Below, one piece after another: positions 6,706-14,764 of a DNA stretch of 64,000 nt (the stretch's first letter is position 1; the number at the start of each line of letters is the position of its first letter). The notes beneath the pieces are model-generated. The model was not told the origin of the DNA. It did no database searches and was given only the letters and a program-made list of their open reading frames with translations. The DNA is taken from assembly GCF_018127745.1 (NCBI RefSeq), contig NZ_CP072333.1, positions 558,001 to 622,000 on the forward strand. The letters run 5' to 3'. The position numbers were made by a program, and so were the translations under genes. Source of the DNA: Porphyromonas sp. oral taxon 275 (GTDB lineage Bacteria > Bacteroidota > Bacteroidia > Bacteroidales > Porphyromonadaceae).

Positions 6706-7052
6706 GGAAAGTTCCTTAAAAGGTATTGGCTTACAGGCTATGTGACGATGCTTAATGGCTTCGTCTATGATGCCTATTGGTCGGAAAAGATAGAGCGTGC
6801 CTTTGGGCTACTAGATCAGCTCCAGCCTAAGGAGCTGGGCCTAGCTTCTACGCTATCAGTGTACTCATTCTGCTGCTCCATCTGCTGCCGTTCTTATTCG
6901 TGAGGAGCAGATACCTTTATGCCTTCGGATGGGGAGCCGTGCGCTATCCTTTCTATGGTTTCTTCCCTGCCATTTGTCTTGTCCCTGCTTCCTTCTTGCT
7001 GATGCTTGGTGTCAGACTAAGCCAATATAGGGTGCTCTTTAGGGCGGCGTAG
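6706..7052 (+). pseudogene. Broken gene for a small membrane protein
   Basis: The first frame (6706-6903) reads GKFLKRYWLTGYVTMLNGFV then AYWSEKIERAFGLLDQ. A second frame opening at 6831 and ending TAG at 7050-7052 reads ISVLILLLHLLPFLF and YPFYGFFPAICLVPASFLL, which are clear hydrophobic segments. One frameshift between 6831 and 6903 would join them into a protein of about 115 residues with two membrane segments. No in-frame start is obvious upstream of 6706, so it may also be 5'-truncated. Family not recognised. Confidence 0.5.
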
Positions 7053-7195
7053 GCCTGAAGTCCTTGGGAGAATAGACTAAGCGGCCTTATGCTCCAGCTG
7101 CTTAGTTTGCTCCGAGGAGTGGGAGAACTCTTCACCCCTCACTCCTTCCTTAGACGCTTAATCGGCGTTCGAGGAAGCGCCTAGGGATGGTGAGC

Positions 7196-7283
7196 GCGAT
7201 GACGGATATCAGTCGGCGAGTTCAGGGATGTCGGTCAAGGAGCCGAAGGGTATCCGTCAGCGTGCCGAGGGATATCCGTGAAA
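7196..7283 (-). repeat. 22-bp repeat array 1 (four units)
   Basis: Four contiguous 22-bp units (starts at 7196, 7218, 7240, 7262) of the pattern NNNN-TGAGGGATATC-GTCAGC. This is the reverse complement of the orientation at 18302, 41758 and 48961. The core is partly palindromic (GGATATC). It lies in the gap upstream of the paralogue pair and directly abuts the hairpin at 7284. Confidence 0.8.
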
Positions 7284-7329
7284 AAGCCCAGGCATATGCT
7301 AGACGATCGTCTAACATATGCCTGGGCTT
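7284..7329. terminator. Inverted repeat, terminator-like
   Basis: Arms AAGCCCAGGCATATG (7284-7298) and its complement (7315-7329), with a further palindrome TAGACGATCGTCTA (7300-7313) inside the loop. It lies downstream of pncA, which reads on the minus strand, and is followed on that strand by a T-rich stretch, so it probably ends that transcript. Confidence 0.6.
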
Positions 7330-7394
7330 CTGTCTTGGTTTACGGGGAGGGGCTGCTTAGTCCCCTTGGCTGGTAGATGGAGGGGCTTGACCTC

Positions 7395-7937
7395 TTACTT
7401 CTGCTGCCTGGAGGTAGAGGGGCAGAGCGGCTCGGGGGTGCCTATCCAGGCGATGCCCTCATCTAGGGGATGGATCTCCGTCATCGAGAGCTGACGGCGG
7501 ATATCCTGGATCGAGCTCTTGACGCAGTAGTCGCCAGCCAAGCCCGCGACATCAATGCGGCTCGCTGCGATGAGGAGCTCTGGGATGGTGTCGGCGAAGG
7601 CACTATAGGAGTCACGATGCTGTGACATCGCCTTGGGGATATAGAGCAGTGGGATGCGGTGGCTGCACTTGATTCGCCCCAGGACTTCGGCTAGGGGTGG
7701 ATAGATCGCTGCGCCGTAGGTGTAGCGGACGCAGTGCGGGGGCCATGGGCCGCCCATTCGATCGAAGCTGCAATGGTCAGCTGGGTGCTGGTCCATAGTC
7801 ACGACGATGGCGTCGTAGTCCTGCTCGTGCTGCTCGATCCAGTGGGTCAGGAAGTCCATGGCCTCCGTAGCGCCAGGGACAGCGAGGCTGCCGCTGATGA
7901 AGTCGATCTGCGGATCGATGATAAGGAGTACGTTCAT
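7395..7937 (-). CDS. pncA: Nicotinamidase/pyrazinamidase (180 aa)
   Basis: A cysteine hydrolase of the isochorismatase fold that converts nicotinamide to nicotinate in NAD salvage. The visible triad is D8 (IIDPQIDF), K102 and C138 (GDYCV). The metal-binding residues are D49 and H51 (TMDQHPADHCSF) and H68 (PPHC). The length of 180 is slightly short for the family (about 185-210). Monocistronic by appearance, with a hairpin downstream at 7284-7329. Confidence 0.9.
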   Translation of the reverse strand: MNVLLIIDPQIDFISGSLAVPGATEAMDFLTHWIEQHEQDYDAIVVTMDQHPADHCSFDRMGGPWPPHCVRYTYGAAIYPPLAEVLGRIKCSHRIPLLYIPKAMSQHRDSYSAFADTIPELLIAASRIDVAGLAGDYCVKSSIQDIRRQLSMTEIHPLDEGIAWIGTPEPLCPSTSRQQK

Positions 7938-8005
7938 GTGTCTTTGAGGCTGTAGTTAGGATGAAGTCTCCCCATAGGGAGTAGGGTATAGGAGGAGTGA
8001 TATAA

Positions 8006-8050
8006 GCACACAGGCGGTAGTCCCCTCAGCGAGGGAACGACCGCCTGCAT
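8006..8050. terminator. Inverted repeat downstream of carboxynorspermidine dehydrogenase
   Basis: Imperfect arms centred on CAGGCGGT (8011-8018) and ACCGCCTG (8040-8047), with inner CCCTC/GAGGG pairing. It lies just past the minus-strand stop at 8074, a position suited to a transcription terminator. Confidence 0.55.
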
Positions 8051-8073
8051 GCTTGGCTAATTGTCTGTGTACA

Positions 8074-9267
8074 TCAGAGCTCGAGGTCGAGGTCGAACTG
8101 CTCGTGCCAAGGCAAGCCCTGCGTCATGAGCTGCTCCATGAAGGGATCTGGATCGAATTCCTCGACGTTGTAGACCCCAGGCTTGCGCCACAGTCCCTTG
8201 AAGAACATCAGAGCACCGATGGTCGCTGGTACGCCCGTCGTGTAGCTGACGCCCTGAGCGCCCGTCTCCTGATAGGCGGCCTGATGGCTGCAGTTGTTCC
8301 ACACGTAGTAGGTCTTCTCCTTGCCATCCTTGATCCCGCGGATGCGGCAGCCGATGGAGGTCTCACCCGTATAGTTCTCGCCGAGCTCACCGGGGTTGGG
8401 GAGGATGGCCTTGAGGAACTGGATGGGGACGATCTCTACGCCGTTGTAGAGGACGGGGTCGATGCGCGTGATCCCGATGTTCTGCATGACGCGCAGGTGC
8501 GTCAGGTACTCCTGCCCGAAGGTCATCCAGAAGCGTGCACGCTTGATCGTGGGGTAGTTCTTGACGAGCGACTCGAGCTCCTCGTGGTAGAGGAGATAGG
8601 ACTCACGTACGCCGATGTTGGGGTAGGTCAGCGGCTTGTGGATCTCCTGGGGCTCGGTCTCGCGCCACTGGCCATCCTCGTAGTACTTACCCTTCTGCGT
8701 GATCTCACGGATGTTGATCTCGGGGTTGAAGTTGGTGGCGAAGGCCTTGTGGTGGTCGCCCCCGTTGCAGTCTACGATATCCAGGTAATGGATCTCGTCG
8801 AAGTGATGCTTGGCAGCGTAGGCCGTGAAGACCCCCGTCACCCCTGGGTCGAAGCCACAGCCGAGGATGGCCGTCAGCCCTGCTTCCTCGAAGCGCTGCT
8901 TGTAGGCCCACTGCCAGCTGTATTCGAACTTAGCCTCGTCCAGCGGCTCATAGTTGGCCGTGTCGAGGTAATTGACGCCAGCCTCTAGGCAAGCGTCCAT
9001 GATATGGAGGTCCTGGTAGGGCAGGGCTACGTTGATGACGAGCTCAGGCTTGAAGGACTTCATCAGCGCCACCAGCTCGGGGACGTTGTCGGCGTCCACA
9101 GCTGCGGTCTGTATCTTGACGTTCTTGATCTCGGAGGCGATCTTGTCGCACTTGCTCTTGGTGCGACTAGCGAGCATGATCTCGGTGAAGACATCACTGT
9201 TCTGCGCCACCTTCTTGGCTACTACCGTGCCGACACCGCCGGCACCGATAATGAGCACTCTTCCCAT
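8074..9267 (-). CDS. Saccharopine dehydrogenase-family protein, probable carboxynorspermidine dehydrogenase (397 aa)
   Basis: A 397-residue oxidoreductase. Residues 1-15 hold the NAD(P)-binding Rossmann motif GRVLIIGAGGVGTVVAKKV. Other family features are VINVALPYQDL, the YLDTANYEP motif, GFDPGVTGVFTAYA and DCNGGDH. The length and motifs fit carboxynorspermidine dehydrogenase (CANSDH), which reduces the Schiff base of aspartate semialdehyde and a diamine in the alternative spermidine pathway common in Bacteroidetes. True saccharopine dehydrogenase is less likely in this group. The partner decarboxylase is not in the window. Confidence 0.85.
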   Translation of the reverse strand: MGRVLIIGAGGVGTVVAKKVAQNSDVFTEIMLASRTKSKCDKIASEIKNVKIQTAAVDADNVPELVALMKSFKPELVINVALPYQDLHIMDACLEAGVNYLDTANYEPLDEAKFEYSWQWAYKQRFEEAGLTAILGCGFDPGVTGVFTAYAAKHHFDEIHYLDIVDCNGGDHHKAFATNFNPEINIREITQKGKYYEDGQWRETEPQEIHKPLTYPNIGVRESYLLYHEELESLVKNYPTIKRARFWMTFGQEYLTHLRVMQNIGITRIDPVLYNGVEIVPIQFLKAILPNPGELGENYTGETSIGCRIRGIKDGKEKTYYVWNNCSHQAAYQETGAQGVSYTTGVPATIGALMFFKGLWRKPGVYNVEEFDPDPFMEQLMTQGLPWHEQFDLDLEL

Positions 9268-9397
9268 AGGCTAGGTCTTAAAAGTCTATATGATTACTGA
9301 ATGTTGCACTGTGACGTAGCCCAAGAGCGGTCTCCCTTTACCCATAACCATGGGGCTAAGGCGCTCTAGACTACGGCGCAAAGATACGAAAAGTGCA

Positions 9398-10024
9398 CTA
9401 CTTGATCGCGAGCTCCAGCACGCGCTCCTCCCCGAGGTAGCCCTCGAGGTGATCCCCGATGGCTACGGGGCCTGTGCCCACAGGGGTGCCGGTGAAGATG
9501 AGGTCGCCCATGCGCAGCGTCTGGTAGCGACTGATGTAGGCGATCAGCTTGTCTATGCTGTGGATCATGCAGCTGGAGTCGGAGCGCTGCACCTCGAGGC
9601 CGTTGTGCCTTAGGGCAAAGGGGATGGGGTGCTCGGGATAGCCAAGCGTATCCTTGTCAATCCAGTGCCCGACGACCGCGGAGCCGTCGAAGACCTTCGC
9701 GCTAAGCCAAGGCTTCCCCTCCGCGATGGCTGCTCGCTGCAGATCGCGTGCGGTGAAGTCGATACCTAAGGTGATGTGCTGGTAGTAGCGGTGGGCGAAG
9801 CGCTCGGCGATGCACTTGCCCACGCGGCAGATCTGTACCACGAGCTCAGCCTCGTAGTCGATCCTAGAGCCCATGTCGGGCAGGAAGAAGGGCATGCCCT
9901 GCTTGAGTAGCGCATCGCCCTTGTGGAAGAAGAGGGGCTCGGGCTGATGAGGGAGACCTATCCCTAGGTCTGTTGCCTCGGCCGTGTGCTCCCGATAGTT
10001 GAAGCCTACACCTAGGATTTTCAT
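9398..10024 (-). CDS. Fumarylacetoacetate hydrolase-family protein (208 aa)
   Basis: A 208-residue single-domain FAH-family protein. It carries GVGFNYREHTAE near the N-terminus, the metal-site signature IDYEAELVVQI (E-x-E type acidic ligands), LGIDFTARDLQ, and the C-terminal GDLIFTGTPVGTGPV. These enzymes hydrolyse or decarboxylate acylpyruvates or oxaloacetate; the exact substrate cannot be told from sequence. Its ATG overlaps the stop of rex by four bases, so it is translated from the flippase-rex-FAH message. Confidence 0.85.
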   Translation of the reverse strand: MKILGVGFNYREHTAEATDLGIGLPHQPEPLFFHKGDALLKQGMPFFLPDMGSRIDYEAELVVQICRVGKCIAERFAHRYYQHITLGIDFTARDLQRAAIAEGKPWLSAKVFDGSAVVGHWIDKDTLGYPEHPIPFALRHNGLEVQRSDSSCMIHSIDKLIAYISRYQTLRMGDLIFTGTPVGTGPVAIGDHLEGYLGEERVLELAIK

Positions 10025-10695
10025 GCCTCACCTTGTCCCTGGCGCTCGCCAGCAGCCTTCATCCGGGTGAACATGAGAGCGAGGTGTGCGTACATGGAGG
10101 TGTTCTGTACGACGACGTCAGCTGGCGCCTGGATGCGGAAGGGGGTGAAGTTCCAGATCGCCTTGATGCCCGCTCGCACGAGGCGGTCGGTCATGAGCTG
10201 CGCCTGCAGGATGGGGACGGTGAGGATGGCAATCTTGATCTCCTCGGCCTGGATGCGTGAGGCCAGCTCGTCGATGTGATGGACGGGGACGCCTGCGACC
10301 TCTGTCCCAATGAGCTCCTGGGCGACGTCGAAGCCTGCCCGCACCTCGAGCCCGAACTGATTGAGTCCCTTGTCCGCAAGCAGTCCAGAGCCGAGACTCC
10401 CCACGCCGATGAGGAAGGCTCGGTGGCGCTGGGTGAAGCCTAGGAATTCCTCGAGGTACTCGATAAGGGCCGTCGTCTCATAGCCGACACGTGTACGGCC
10501 CTGGAGCTTGACATAGGAGAGGTCCTTGGCGACGAGCGCTGCATCAACGCCGACCCCAGAGGCGATGCGAGGGGAGGATACGTAGCGATGCCCCTCGGTC
10601 TGGAGGAGCTTGACGAAGGATAGGTACCAGGGGAGGCGCCTCAGGGTGGGCTCGGGGATGGATCCTATCTTTTCTTTGCTTTCTTTAGTCTTCAT
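10021..10695 (-). CDS. rex: Redox-sensing transcriptional repressor Rex (224 aa)
   Basis: The N-terminal winged helix (PEPTLRRLPWYLSFVKLLQTE, then VSSPRIASGVGVDAALVAKDLS) is followed by a Rossmann domain with GVGSLGSGLL. The C-terminal part has IWNFTPFRIQAPADVVVQN and a domain-swap helix (MYAHLALMFTRMKA). Rex senses the NADH/NAD ratio and represses fermentation and respiration genes. It overlaps the flippase gene by 11 bases and the FAH gene by four, an unusual partnership for Rex, so its expression seems tied to envelope polysaccharide export genes. Confidence 0.93.
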   Translation of the reverse strand: MKTKESKEKIGSIPEPTLRRLPWYLSFVKLLQTEGHRYVSSPRIASGVGVDAALVAKDLSYVKLQGRTRVGYETTALIEYLEEFLGFTQRHRAFLIGVGSLGSGLLADKGLNQFGLEVRAGFDVAQELIGTEVAGVPVHHIDELASRIQAEEIKIAILTVPILQAQLMTDRLVRAGIKAIWNFTPFRIQAPADVVVQNTSMYAHLALMFTRMKAAGERQGQGEA

Positions 10696-12220
10696 TGGGC
10701 GTGCTTGTGGAAGCCTTGCTAGGACGCTTGAGGATATGATGGTAGGCGTAGTCCCAGATGTAGAGTAGATCCTCGCGAGAGAAGAGCCACAGGAGCGCGA
10801 CGTAGCTCGCGGCCATGGTCACTCCGCCTAGAGCCAGACGCCAGAAGGGTGCCCAGCCCGCCATGAGGAACGTGTCGAGGAGCCAGACTAGAGCTCCAGA
10901 GACTAGCCCCAGGAGGAAGAGCGGGAAGAGCTCGCCGAGCTGCTCGCGCAGCGGGAAGTGAAGGAGCTGCCCCGAGTAGCGTGTATTGATGAAGAGATTG
11001 AAGACCTGTGCTACTGCTAGGGCCCAAACGAGACCATAAATTCCGCCAAACCATAGCCCGGCTAGCATAGCTCCGAATTCAACTACTTTACGGATGATGT
11101 CTAGCTTGAGGTGGAGATCACTGCGCCCCTTCACTTGGACTACGTTGATGTTGTAGTTGTTGATCGGTCGTAGGATACCGTTAACGCATAGAACCTGGAA
11201 GAATGGGGCTGCGTCTAGCCACTTCTCTCCGAAGAGAAATAGGTAGAGGGGTTTACCCAGGACGATCAAGGCCAGCATTACCGGAGTAGATAGCTGGAAG
11301 AGGAGCCGCTGAGCACGGCGGTACCCAGACTTGAGACGCTCAATATCATCCTGTATCCGTACAAATATCGGGGCTGTCACCTGATTGATTGGATCGGCGA
11401 TGATCCCTACAGGTACTGCTTCGAAGGTCTTTGCCTGATTGAAGAGGCCTAGCTCCCGTTGGCTAAAGAAGCGTCCAATCAAGATGGTGGATACCTTGTC
11501 GTAGGCTACAGTCAGTACTTGGGCTGTTGCCATACGAGACCCGAAGGCAAAATGCTTCTTGAAGTGCGGTACGCTGAACATTAATTTGGGGCGCCACCAA
11601 GAGGCGTACCAGTTGAAGACCATGAAGGTGAAGGCACGTGAAAGCTCCTGCGCCACCAAGGACCAGGGGCCGTAGCCTAGATTCGCCATGGTGCAGCCTA
11701 CAATCCCACCAACGAGGGTCGAACTAGCGCTTGACCAGGTCTGGACCCGGAAGTTCATGGCACGCCATATTAGGATCCATTGTATGGTCCCTAAAGCTCC
11801 GAGAATGAGGCTGAGCGACTGAACGCGCATCAGTGGAACAAGGTTCGGGGCATGGAAAAAGTCGGCAATCCAGGGGGCGGCAACGAAGATGATGAGGTAG
11901 CAGATACCACTCATCGCGAGGTTGAAGTAGAAGACGCTATTGATATCGCGCTCATCGACCTCAGGGCTGCGTGCCAGTGAGGCTCCGAAGCCGCCATCCG
12001 ATAGGACGCGCGCTATGTCGGTCAAGATCGCCACGGCTGCCAAGGCTCCGAAGTCCTCTGGGGTCAGGAAGCGAGCCAGGAGCAGCATGACCGTGAAGCT
12101 AATGATACGCCCCAAGCCCTGCTGCAGTACGGCCCAGCCGAATCCTGAGACCGACTTGCGCTTCAAGGCCTCAGTGTCGTAGAGGACCTCTTTAAGTTCT
12201 TCTTCTTTATTGCTTGCCAT
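10685..12220 (-). CDS. Polysaccharide/lipid-linked oligosaccharide flippase, MOP superfamily (511 aa)
   Basis: A 511-residue integral membrane protein with about 12-14 hydrophobic segments. The N-terminal segment VLQQGLGRIISFTVMLLLAR is followed by LTPEDFGALAAVAILTDIAR, the classic start of the Wzx/polysaccharide-synthase family (F-L-P-E-D-F/Y-G). It probably flips an undecaprenyl-linked glycan unit across the inner membrane for LPS or capsule. No glycosyltransferases lie next to it. It is the first gene of an overlapping three-gene group with rex and an FAH protein. Confidence 0.87.
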   Translation of the reverse strand: MASNKEEELKEVLYDTEALKRKSVSGFGWAVLQQGLGRIISFTVMLLLARFLTPEDFGALAAVAILTDIARVLSDGGFGASLARSPEVDERDINSVFYFNLAMSGICYLIIFVAAPWIADFFHAPNLVPLMRVQSLSLILGALGTIQWILIWRAMNFRVQTWSSASSTLVGGIVGCTMANLGYGPWSLVAQELSRAFTFMVFNWYASWWRPKLMFSVPHFKKHFAFGSRMATAQVLTVAYDKVSTILIGRFFSQRELGLFNQAKTFEAVPVGIIADPINQVTAPIFVRIQDDIERLKSGYRRAQRLLFQLSTPVMLALIVLGKPLYLFLFGEKWLDAAPFFQVLCVNGILRPINNYNINVVQVKGRSDLHLKLDIIRKVVEFGAMLAGLWFGGIYGLVWALAVAQVFNLFINTRYSGQLLHFPLREQLGELFPLFLLGLVSGALVWLLDTFLMAGWAPFWRLALGGVTMAASYVALLWLFSREDLLYIWDYAYHHILKRPSKASTSTPNED

Positions 12221-12274
12221 GTAAGCCTATATATTAGGATGCGAGGGCACGAAGCAGAGCCGATCGCTGTGAAG

Positions 12275-12904
12275 TTAGTCTTTGCTTGATTGCTTGATAG
12301 TGAGGCCGTAGATGGCTCCGAGCCGCTGCTCTAGCTCTGGGATCTTGGCCTGGCGCAGCTGGAGGCGGAGGATACAGCTCTCGCGGAAGTCCTGTGCCTT
12401 TACCTCAGCCTCGAGCTCCTTGACGTGGCGCATGACGAGCCCCATGAGCTCGTAGCTAAAGTGGAGCTCGATCTCCTCGGTGAGGATGCATTCCTTTCGC
12501 TCGGCGGGCTCGAGGGCGGCTAGTGTTGCCTCGCGATAGGCTTCGATCAGTCCGCTGGTCCCCAGCTTAACTCCGCCGAAGTAGCGAACTACGAGCACGA
12601 TGATCTCTGTTAGTCCTAGTGAGGTGATGATCCCTAGGATGGGCTTCCCAGCCGTCCCCGAGGGTTCTCCATCATCGTTGGCGCGGGTCGTGCCGCCATC
12701 TGGTCCTAGGCGATAGGCCCAGCAGACATGACGCGCATCGTAGTAGAGGCCGCGGATCGTGGCGACGTGTGCTAGCGCTTCCTCCTCAGTCGTGACGTGG
12801 TAGGCAAAGGCGAGGAACTTGCTCCGCTTCTCGGAGTAGTTGCCCTCTGATTCGCCCGCTATCGTCCAGTAGCTATCCTTTATCTCGATTAGCTCTTCGC
12901 TCAC
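12275..12904 (-). CDS. YigZ/IMPACT-family protein (209 aa)
   Basis: A 209-residue protein. The UPF0029 N-terminal domain includes NYSEKRSKFLAFAYHVTTEE, then DARHVCWAYRLG, NDDGEPSGTAGKPILG and VVRYFGGVKLGTSGLIEAY, all hallmark motifs of the family. A C-terminal DUF1949-type domain follows. The family is associated with translation or stress, but the bacterial role is not settled. It lies 13 bases downstream of dapA on the same strand and may be cotranscribed. Confidence 0.9.
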   Translation of the reverse strand: MSEELIEIKDSYWTIAGESEGNYSEKRSKFLAFAYHVTTEEEALAHVATIRGLYYDARHVCWAYRLGPDGGTTRANDDGEPSGTAGKPILGIITSLGLTEIIVLVVRYFGGVKLGTSGLIEAYREATLAALEPAERKECILTEEIELHFSYELMGLVMRHVKELEAEVKAQDFRESCILRLQLRQAKIPELEQRLGAIYGLTIKQSSKD

Positions 12905-12917
12905 GGTTTACCTTGTG

Positions 12918-13835
12918 CTAGCCTCTCCGTCCTTGTTCGTAGTGGATCAAGCTCTGGGCTGCCTGGCCTAGCTTGGTCTTGAGCTCCTCGCTGACGGGAA
13001 CTAGAGGAAGGCGCAGCTGCTCACTTGCGATGAGCCCCATCTCTAGGAGGAGGGCCTTGATTCCTGCGGGGTTCCCCTCCTGGAAGAGTAGGGTGTTGAT
13101 CTGCTGCATCTCGGTCTGTATCATGTCCGCCTCGGGATACTTCTGCTCCATCGCCAGATGGATGAGCTCCGAGGTGAGCTGGGGGAAGGCGTTACCGACT
13201 ACAGAGATGACTCCTTGAGCACCCTGCTGCATGAAGGCGACGCTGAGGGCGTCATCCCCTGAGAGGACTACGAAGTCCTCGGGAAGCTCAGCTGAGGTAA
13301 TCTGTCCTGCCTGCTGAGGGAAGCCCGAGGCCTCCTTGACCCCCATGATGTTGTCGAAGTCACGAGCTAAGCGTACGACCGTGTCGGAGGCCATATTGAC
13401 CCCTACGCGCCCGGGTACATTATATAGGACTATGGGGAGACGGCTGCAGCGAGCGAGGTGGGCGAAGTGCTGATAGATGCCCTCCTGGGAAGGCTTGTTG
13501 TAGTATGGGACTACGGAGAGTATTCCTTGAATACCCTCGGTGTCGAGGTCTGCAATGCGCTGCCCGATCTCTCTGGTGTTGTTTCCCCCGAGGCCGATCA
13601 TGATGGGGCAGCGTCCAGCCACCTCCTCTATTACGAAGCGGGTGACCTGATCACGTTCCTCGCGTGTCAAGCAAGGGGATTCCCCCGTCGTCCCATGGAC
13701 GACGATAAAGTCCGTCGCTTGATTCTTCAGTAGGTGGTTGAGTAGAGTACGTAGGCTCTGATAGTCTACCTCTCCTCGCCCGTCGAAGGGGGTGACGAGG
13801 GCTACTCCTAGCCCACGGAATGCATGCTTGCTCAT
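12918..13835 (-). CDS. dapA: 4-hydroxy-tetrahydrodipicolinate synthase (305 aa)
   Basis: Condenses pyruvate with aspartate semialdehyde in lysine and diaminopimelate synthesis. A TIM-barrel lyase of typical length (about 290-310). The Schiff-base lysine is K167 (GVKEASG), the catalytic tyrosine Y138 (LYNVPGR), and the substrate-binding motif GTTGES lies at residues 48-53. Just upstream at 13883-13890 is a CAAATATA box (reverse of TAnnTTTG), but without a clear -33 element. Confidence 0.95.
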   Translation of the reverse strand: MSKHAFRGLGVALVTPFDGRGEVDYQSLRTLLNHLLKNQATDFIVVHGTTGESPCLTREERDQVTRFVIEEVAGRCPIMIGLGGNNTREIGQRIADLDTEGIQGILSVVPYYNKPSQEGIYQHFAHLARCSRLPIVLYNVPGRVGVNMASDTVVRLARDFDNIMGVKEASGFPQQAGQITSAELPEDFVVLSGDDALSVAFMQQGAQGVISVVGNAFPQLTSELIHLAMEQKYPEADMIQTEMQQINTLLFQEGNPAGIKALLLEMGLIASEQLRLPLVPVSEELKTKLGQAAQSLIHYEQGRRG

Positions 13836-13944
13836 ACGCTGTCGTCTGACTAGAGGGCTCTGCCCTCCTGCTTGTGATGGAGCAAATATAATGATTTTTG
13901 ACTAGTATTCGTAAGGCTACGTCTTGGGGGCGGCAGGCTATCTG

Positions 13945-13976
13945 TTTGATAGCAAGGGGACTTTTAGTTACCTTTG
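13945..13976 (+). promoter_or_regulatory. Bacteroidetes-type promoter for the outer-membrane protein
   Basis: TTTG at 13945-13948, a 20-bp spacer, then TACCTTTG at 13969-13976. This matches the Bacteroidetes -33 TTTG / -7 TAnnTTTG pattern. The start codon at 14003 follows 26 bases later. Confidence 0.8.
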
Positions 13977-14002
13977 CACCAGGTAAGTGTAATCGTAATA
14001 AT

Positions 14003-14659
14003 ATGCAAATGGTAAGTGTTAAGAAACTTGGGCTCCTAGCCCTTGGGCTCCTCATCGGGGCTTCCAGCATGTCAGCCCAGGTCCTGGGCCCATTGAACTA
14101 CCGTGCTGAGGTCGGTACTACATTCTCTAAGATCTCAGCTCTCGGCCTTGGGATGAACGGGGATAAGGGGAAGCAGTTCGTGAGCTTCCGCGTTGGGGGG
14201 AGCGTCGTGATGCCCTTTGAGGGGACTGCCTTGAGCTTCAACCCTGGGCTCTATCTCCTGGGACGTGGTGAGAAGCAAGGCTCGCTGCTGGCTACTCAGA
14301 AGGATCCCTACGAAGTAAGTAGCTATGCGCTGCAGCTCCCTCTCGAAGTCTCGCTGATGCTGGCTGAGTTCGACGAGAAGCAGCACCTCTATATCAACGC
14401 TGCTCCCTACGTAGCCTATGGTCTCAGCGCTAAGCTCTCTGGTCATGGCGAGAGCGTCAATCTCTACAAGCAGAAGATCTTCCGCCGCATGGACGTCGGT
14501 GCAGGGGTGAGTCTCCTCTACAAGTATCGCAAGGCCTTCCTACGCGTGGGCTTCGACACGAGCCTTATGGGTCAGGTCAAGGGCGCACACGAGGCACTGG
14601 TCAATGTCGGCACCTCACGCTTCTTCACGACTAATATCTCTGTAGGCTATCAGTTCTAA
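14003..14659 (+). CDS. Porin-family outer-membrane beta-barrel protein (218 aa)
   Basis: Begins MQMVSVKKLGLLALGLLIGA followed by SSMSAQ, a Sec signal peptide with probable cleavage after SAQ. The mature part has alternating beta-strand patterns and ends with an aromatic residue (FFTTNISVGYQF), as expected for a barrel inserted by BAM. It resembles the small OmpW/OprG-like 'outer membrane protein beta-barrel' families of Bacteroidetes; no cargo can be assigned. I chose the ATG at 14003 because the promoter lies at 13945-13976; a longer in-frame start at 13898 precedes the promoter. Confidence 0.8.
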   Translation: MQMVSVKKLGLLALGLLIGASSMSAQVLGPLNYRAEVGTTFSKISALGLGMNGDKGKQFVSFRVGGSVVMPFEGTALSFNPGLYLLGRGEKQGSLLATQKDPYEVSSYALQLPLEVSLMLAEFDEKQHLYINAAPYVAYGLSAKLSGHGESVNLYKQKIFRRMDVGAGVSLLYKYRKAFLRVGFDTSLMGQVKGAHEALVNVGTSRFFTTNISVGYQF

Positions 14660-14701
14660 TCTACGCAAGTAAAGTACGCTGCACGCAGCGTCTCGATAAG
14701 G

Positions 14702-14739
14702 CATCGCCCCCTGTGACCCGATGGTCACAGGGGGCGATG
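14702..14739. terminator. 17-bp perfect inverted repeat
   Basis: Arms CATCGCCCCCTGTGACC (14702-14718) and its complement (14723-14739) around a 4-base loop, between the converging outer-membrane protein gene and the DUF438 gene. Weak T-rich sequence follows on the plus side (TTCGTTT). Confidence 0.75.
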
Positions 14740-14764
14740 TTCGTTTAGGGAGGGCTAAGAGAGC

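Noticed and set aside
6953..7135. A 60-codon minus-strand open frame
   Set aside because: It is opposite the membrane-protein pseudogene, has biased composition and no motif.
7196..7283. Considered a CRISPR array (regular units, constant core, variable part)
   Set aside because: Units are 22 bp with only about 7 variable bases, four units per array, imperfect cores, several arrays per window and no cas genes.
8053..8988. A 311-codon plus-strand open frame
   Set aside because: It is the antisense of the carboxynorspermidine dehydrogenase-type gene, which has a Rossmann motif and full length.
13898..14002. Upstream in-frame start for the outer-membrane protein
   Set aside because: A consensus promoter lies between that start and the signal-peptide start at 14003.
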